Shown here piece after piece: positions 60,569-64,000 of a stretch of 64,000 bases of DNA. Under the pieces are notes generated by a model. The model was not told where the DNA came from, searched no databases, and was given only the letters and a program-made list of their open reading frames with translations. Origin of the DNA: Aquimarina algicola (GTDB taxonomy: Bacteria > Bacteroidota > Bacteroidia > Flavobacteriales > Flavobacteriaceae); contig NZ_VFWZ01000008.1 in the NCBI RefSeq assembly GCF_006443095.1, positions 169,563 to 233,562 on the forward strand. Reading direction: 5' to 3'. A program made the position numbers and the translations under genes. Each line of letters starts with the position of its first letter. The stretch's first letter is position 1.

Positions 60569-61132
60569 TTATGGGGTTTGGAGTATACCTTTATGATATA
60601 TTATAGTTTTGAGTAATGTACCTTTCTCATTATAAGTACACCATTCACCTTCTTTTTTACCGTTTTCATAACTCCCTTCTTGTTTTAGAATTCCTGTGTT
60701 GTAATAAAAATCTTTGTACTTTCCATTTCCTTTTGCTCCAAAATCAATCTGGTATAATAATTTTCCTTCAGTATTATAAACACTATACTCATTGGAGATT
60801 AAACCATTATTCCAGTGTTCTTTCTTCACTATTTTGTTTTTGTAGCTTGTTTTCCAAAAGCCATCTTTGAGTCCTTTTTCAAAAGCGCCTTCTTCAACAA
60901 TGTAGTTTGAATGCATTAATATGGGAGTATCAGAAGGGCTTAACTTCTCTAAGTATATTTGGTATTTTCCTTGGAGTTTTTTTTTACTATTTTTTGAAAT
61001 AAAGGAGTAGTGACCATTCTGAGGTATACTCTTTATTTTGGAAAAGAGAACTTTAACAGCGGGTTTTGGTACTTGCTGCGCTCTTGAAAAGATACAGATC
61101 GATAAGCAGAAGGTTAACAAAAGTACTCTCAT
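60569..61132 (-). CDS. Secreted YwqK/MORN-type repeat protein
   Basis: A 187-residue protein with a signal peptide (residues 1-18, ending SRAQ). From about residue 85 it has YwqK-like repeats of the type G-x-W-x-x-Y/F-x-x-x-G-x-L (KDGFWKTSYKNKIVK; YNTEGKLLYQIDFG; ENGKKEGEWCTYNEKGTLLK). Relatives are often immunity or antitoxin-type proteins. Its start overlaps the end of the PAAR-metalloprotease gene by 4 bases, which suggests it protects against that effector. Confidence 0.65.
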   Translation of the reverse strand: MRVLLLTFCLSICIFSRAQQVPKPAVKVLFSKIKSIPQNGHYSFISKNSKKKLQGKYQIYLEKLSPSDTPILMHSNYIVEEGAFEKGLKDGFWKTSYKNKIVKKEHWNNGLISNEYSVYNTEGKLLYQIDFGAKGNGKYKDFYYNTGILKQEGSYENGKKEGEWCTYNEKGTLLKTIIYHKGILQTP

Positions 61133-62973
61133 TTTGAATAGAATTTAGAAACCTCAGATTGCATAACACCCCACTGGTGCTTCCAAAAAGAAGTTGGGTT
61201 AAAAGGGTTATTCCTGACTACGATATCATTTTCTGAATAATTATGGTAGTCCATAAAATTTTCAGTTGTGGCTTGATCAAAACTTGTTTTATCTTTAAAA
61301 TAATGATAGTACACTTTTAAAAATCCTCTTGCATCAGCATAACTATCTTTATATTCTGCCCATTGACTGGCTATTTCTGATTTAGGCGCACCAGATTCTA
61401 TTAGATAGTTAAAATAATCATCAACCTCTTTCACAAACTTATTATCCTCATTAATATCAATCATCGAAAATTTATGAAAAGAATGAACCAATCCTAATAC
61501 ATGAGCAATTTCGTGTGCGAAGGTTTCTTTTTGCCATAAATTGGAATAATAGACTGCAAAATGTTTAGCATCTATATCGTATAAATCTCCTTCACCACCA
61601 GCTCCTTCTTTTTTAATAGGAGATAAAAATACGACTAATCCTTTTTCTTTTTCCTTATCGGGATGCTGACTTTTAAATTCAGAATAAAACTTATCAAGTA
61701 TGGCATCATCTTTAAAAATACATCCTTCTTCAACAATCAACCCATCATCAATCCATTCCTGTTCATCTATAACAATATCACAAACTTTGCCAATTTTACA
61801 TTGTAACAAAGCTTGATTCAAAGACTGTGTGTTTAAATAGTCCTGTAAATTCTGTAAATCCCCTGTAATATCTTTGTTGGTGTCACCAAAACCTTTTGGG
61901 TGATCAATTCTATTTTCAATAGTTTCTTTATCACTTTGTTTAGAAACCCCTCTTAATATTCTTACCGGGGTGATCTCAAAGTGAAACTGTTCGTGATCTG
62001 CGTTTTTAACAATATGAATTTTGCCTACGGTTTCATCATCTTTATCTTTAAGTTCTATGGTCGTATCTTCTGTAAGGGGGTTATCGCAATATATGGTGAT
62101 AGGGACATCTTCCATATCCGCATCTGCAACATCTATTACATCCGGCTTAAAACGTATCCCATTTTTAGAAGGAAGTTTGATAATGTCCTCATCCGTAGTT
62201 GGAATATAATCGTTATATATGTGTACTGTTAAGTTTAATTGTACTCCTTCCTGTTTTGGGAACATGGAAAGCCAAGGCACAAAGTAATCCTCTCCTTCTA
62301 TTGTAAAAGGAGTGTATTCTTTCTTTAACTTCTCATAATCATCACAGATGCTCTTACCATCAGTGTTATTCTCCGGGATATAGTTATACCGCATCCAATC
62401 AAACCCAAACTCTCCTTTATAATCATAAAGTCTATGAAAATAAGCTTTAAACTTTAGCTTTTCGTCTTCTACTGCCTCATCTTCTACAGGGGCAACACTT
62501 AAATCTTCTGGTTCTGTAACTTCAGTAAACTTTTTCATATTCACCAAAGGATTTAACTGGCTTTGCGCTTGTGCATTGGTTTGAGCGATATCGCTATTTC
62601 CTGCAGCAGCAGTTTGCCCATGATACGTAAATTCTATACATGGTGCTCCTGCAATAGCACAAGTCGCCTTACTTTTTTCAGTTAAGATTTGCCCACCATT
62701 AGGGAGTTCTACTTTTTCATAAACATCCTGCCAAGCTGTAATCGAAGGAACACATGGTAGAAATCCACTGTTAGAGGGTTGTAGTTTACATTGTCCGAAA
62801 GTTTTAGCCTGTAATGGCATTCCTATATCCATAGTGTTACCGATCAGCTTTTTACTCCCTGCACCATCATTGATATATCCCTTTTGTTGGGTCTGTACTA
62901 CAAATGTGTCAGGGGTATTTCCAAATTTACATTTGCATATCGCTCCATCTACTACAACGTGTCCTTTACTCAT
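61129..62973 (-). CDS. PAAR-like (DUF4280) protein fused to a zinc metalloprotease
   Basis: A 614-residue secretion effector. Residues 1-125 are a DUF4280 PAAR-like domain (VVDGAICKCKFGNTPDTFVV; KATCAIAGAPCIEF) which tips the needle of type VI-like or phage-tail-like machines. The middle 150-380 is beta-rich. The C-terminal region holds the H-E-x-x-H-x-x-G-x-x-H motif (HEIAHVLGLVHSF, about 490-502), typical of metzincin-like zinc proteases, plus a later Met (ENFMDYH) that could be the Met-turn. A toxic peptidase delivered to other cells is a strong inference. Confidence 0.8.
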   Translation of the reverse strand: MSKGHVVVDGAICKCKFGNTPDTFVVQTQQKGYINDGAGSKKLIGNTMDIGMPLQAKTFGQCKLQPSNSGFLPCVPSITAWQDVYEKVELPNGGQILTEKSKATCAIAGAPCIEFTYHGQTAAAGNSDIAQTNAQAQSQLNPLVNMKKFTEVTEPEDLSVAPVEDEAVEDEKLKFKAYFHRLYDYKGEFGFDWMRYNYIPENNTDGKSICDDYEKLKKEYTPFTIEGEDYFVPWLSMFPKQEGVQLNLTVHIYNDYIPTTDEDIIKLPSKNGIRFKPDVIDVADADMEDVPITIYCDNPLTEDTTIELKDKDDETVGKIHIVKNADHEQFHFEITPVRILRGVSKQSDKETIENRIDHPKGFGDTNKDITGDLQNLQDYLNTQSLNQALLQCKIGKVCDIVIDEQEWIDDGLIVEEGCIFKDDAILDKFYSEFKSQHPDKEKEKGLVVFLSPIKKEGAGGEGDLYDIDAKHFAVYYSNLWQKETFAHEIAHVLGLVHSFHKFSMIDINEDNKFVKEVDDYFNYLIESGAPKSEIASQWAEYKDSYADARGFLKVYYHYFKDKTSFDQATTENFMDYHNYSENDIVVRNNPFNPTSFWKHQWGVMQSEVSKFYSK

Positions 62974-62993
62974 CCTATTGTTTTTTTAGTCTG

Positions 62994-63986
62994 CTACAGT
63001 TTAAGTTCTTTTCCAAAAAAGAAATATCGTTTTTTCTTTTTCTTTGGTTCAGGTTCTTGATGTTTTACTTCTTGTATTTCTACTTGTTGTTCCGACACTG
63101 TTTTCGGGGTTTTATCTTTAAGGTGATATATTTCCACATCCACTATTTTAAATGCTCCAGAAGGAAACTTTATTGTACAACCCCCTAAAATTGCATCCCA
63201 AATAGGGGCATCTTTATATAAATGGTACTTGAGCGCTACCGTTCCATCCGGTTTTTTGCCTTTAGGGTCAGTAGGGTGTTTTCGACCTTGTGTTATATCG
63301 GTTTCTGTTCTCGGGTCTGTATATGCTCCCGATCGTGTGATCAAAATGTCCTCTTGTCGCTTGGGGTGATACTCAATATAATCTTTGGTTGTAAAATGTA
63401 TTGGGGTCAAATATGGAACCAATGGATATCCTATATTTTGATCACCTTGTACAGCGTATATTGATATTTTTGTAAAGAAAAGACTAAAAAACCAATCTTG
63501 CTCTTTTATCTCTGTAATAAGCAATAGGGGATCTGTAATCGTATCATCCATTGCTTGCAATATGGCATCGGTTTGTTTTCCTGAATAGTTTTTTTGCAAT
63601 ATTATTTTTTGATCCAGCCATCGGTTTACCATTTCCTGATGATTGGCAATACCCAAAACAGAAAGGTTACGGTTTACATATAACTGCATGGGATATAAAA
63701 CCGCCCCGCACTGTTCTGCAAATTGATCCATAACAAGGTTTGGTGCTTTATTGTCCAGATATATCTGGTGTTTGTGCAATTCAACCACAAATGTATCTTC
63801 ATCAATCTGTTCTAAAAAGACCACATCCATCTCAAAATGTATGTGTTGCGCTTTTTGATGCTCATCTTCAAACTTTAATTGTACCCCGTATCTTCTTCTT
63901 ACCTTTTCGGGATATAATCGGAAAGATATTTGCGTATCTTTTTCTTCATCTAGGATGTGTAAACCAAAGTCTCTTTTGCGGTTCAT
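62994..63986 (-). CDS. PAAR-cluster partner protein (beginning near window edge)
   Basis: A 330-residue protein from ATG 63986 (MNRKRDFGLHILDEEKD). The frame stays open to the window edge, so an earlier start cannot be excluded. The N-terminal 100 residues are beta-rich. Residues 215-270 (YIEYHPKRQEDILITRSGAY; YKDAPIWDAILGGCTIKF) are followed by a basic, Lys-rich tail (PEPKKKKKRYFFFGKELKL). No family was recognised. It is 20 bases before the PAAR gene and is probably an adaptor or chaperone for it. Confidence 0.5.
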   Translation of the reverse strand: MNRKRDFGLHILDEEKDTQISFRLYPEKVRRRYGVQLKFEDEHQKAQHIHFEMDVVFLEQIDEDTFVVELHKHQIYLDNKAPNLVMDQFAEQCGAVLYPMQLYVNRNLSVLGIANHQEMVNRWLDQKIILQKNYSGKQTDAILQAMDDTITDPLLLITEIKEQDWFFSLFFTKISIYAVQGDQNIGYPLVPYLTPIHFTTKDYIEYHPKRQEDILITRSGAYTDPRTETDITQGRKHPTDPKGKKPDGTVALKYHLYKDAPIWDAILGGCTIKFPSGAFKIVDVEIYHLKDKTPKTVSEQQVEIQEVKHQEPEPKKKKKRYFFFGKELKL

Positions 63987-64000
63987 GGCTATCAAAATAC

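Overview
The window looks like a chromosome segment of a marine-type member of the Flavobacteriia (Bacteroidota). The DNA is AT-rich, many secreted proteins have signal peptides ending in S-A-Q or F-S-Q, AraC regulators and leucine-rich-repeat proteins are frequent, and a PAAR-like (DUF4280) secretion gene is present. No rRNA, tRNA or CRISPR was seen. Genus was not determined.

Region 1 (1-17190) is a run of about 17 unrelated genes, all on the + strand: ankyrin/PD40, XRE and AraC regulators, GNAT and arylamine N-acetyltransferases, DinB, two serine beta-lactamase-like hydrolases and two leucine-rich-repeat proteins. Several junctions carry related non-coding sequences that begin with GGTAACA and end with TTAYACTAA-n-GTTRYG-like sequence. 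This resembles an integron-type cassette array with attC-like sites, but no integron integrase is present in the window.

Region 2 (about 17195 to 53 kb) is probably an integrated mobile element. It opens with a ladder of palindromes and 15-bp repeats, then a tyrosine recombinase. Next comes a three-gene restriction-like operon on the - strand (GIY-YIG nuclease, helicase, MmeI-like methyltransferase). After that are a RecA-fold ATPase, a fused C5-cytosine/N6-adenine methyltransferase, a pair on the + strand (membrane-anchored exonuclease VII-like protein plus Mrr-like nuclease) and a PAPS-reductase-fold protein. From 32.9 to 45.8 kb runs a compact, visibly more GC-rich - strand cluster of about 25 small genes. 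It includes a family of proteins built from two shuffled domains, a lysis-like module (holin-like, CHAP hydrolase, L,D-transpeptidase-like), several short proteins with one membrane segment (one with an annexin-like repeat, one transglutaminase-like, one LEA14-like) and several beta-rich candidate shell proteins. No terminase, portal, tail, relaxase or conjugation gene is visible. The best inference is a tailless, membrane-containing provirus or a related particle-forming element. The right part holds a DUF262/DUF1524 (GmrSD-like) protein next to a protein with a HEPN-type RX4H motif, a replication-initiator-like winged-helix protein, an excisionase-like protein and a 515-residue protein of unknown function.

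Region 3 (53.3-64 kb, all - strand) holds a protein of three helicase-associated repeats, a WG-repeat secreted protein, then a PAAR/secretion-effector cluster. That cluster has a PAAR-like protein fused to a zinc metalloprotease, a 960-residue protein, a 333-residue partner, a YwqK-like secreted protein, and two intact copies plus one decayed copy of a secreted protein that may be immunity-related.

Product assignments come from reading motifs by eye. No database search was run.
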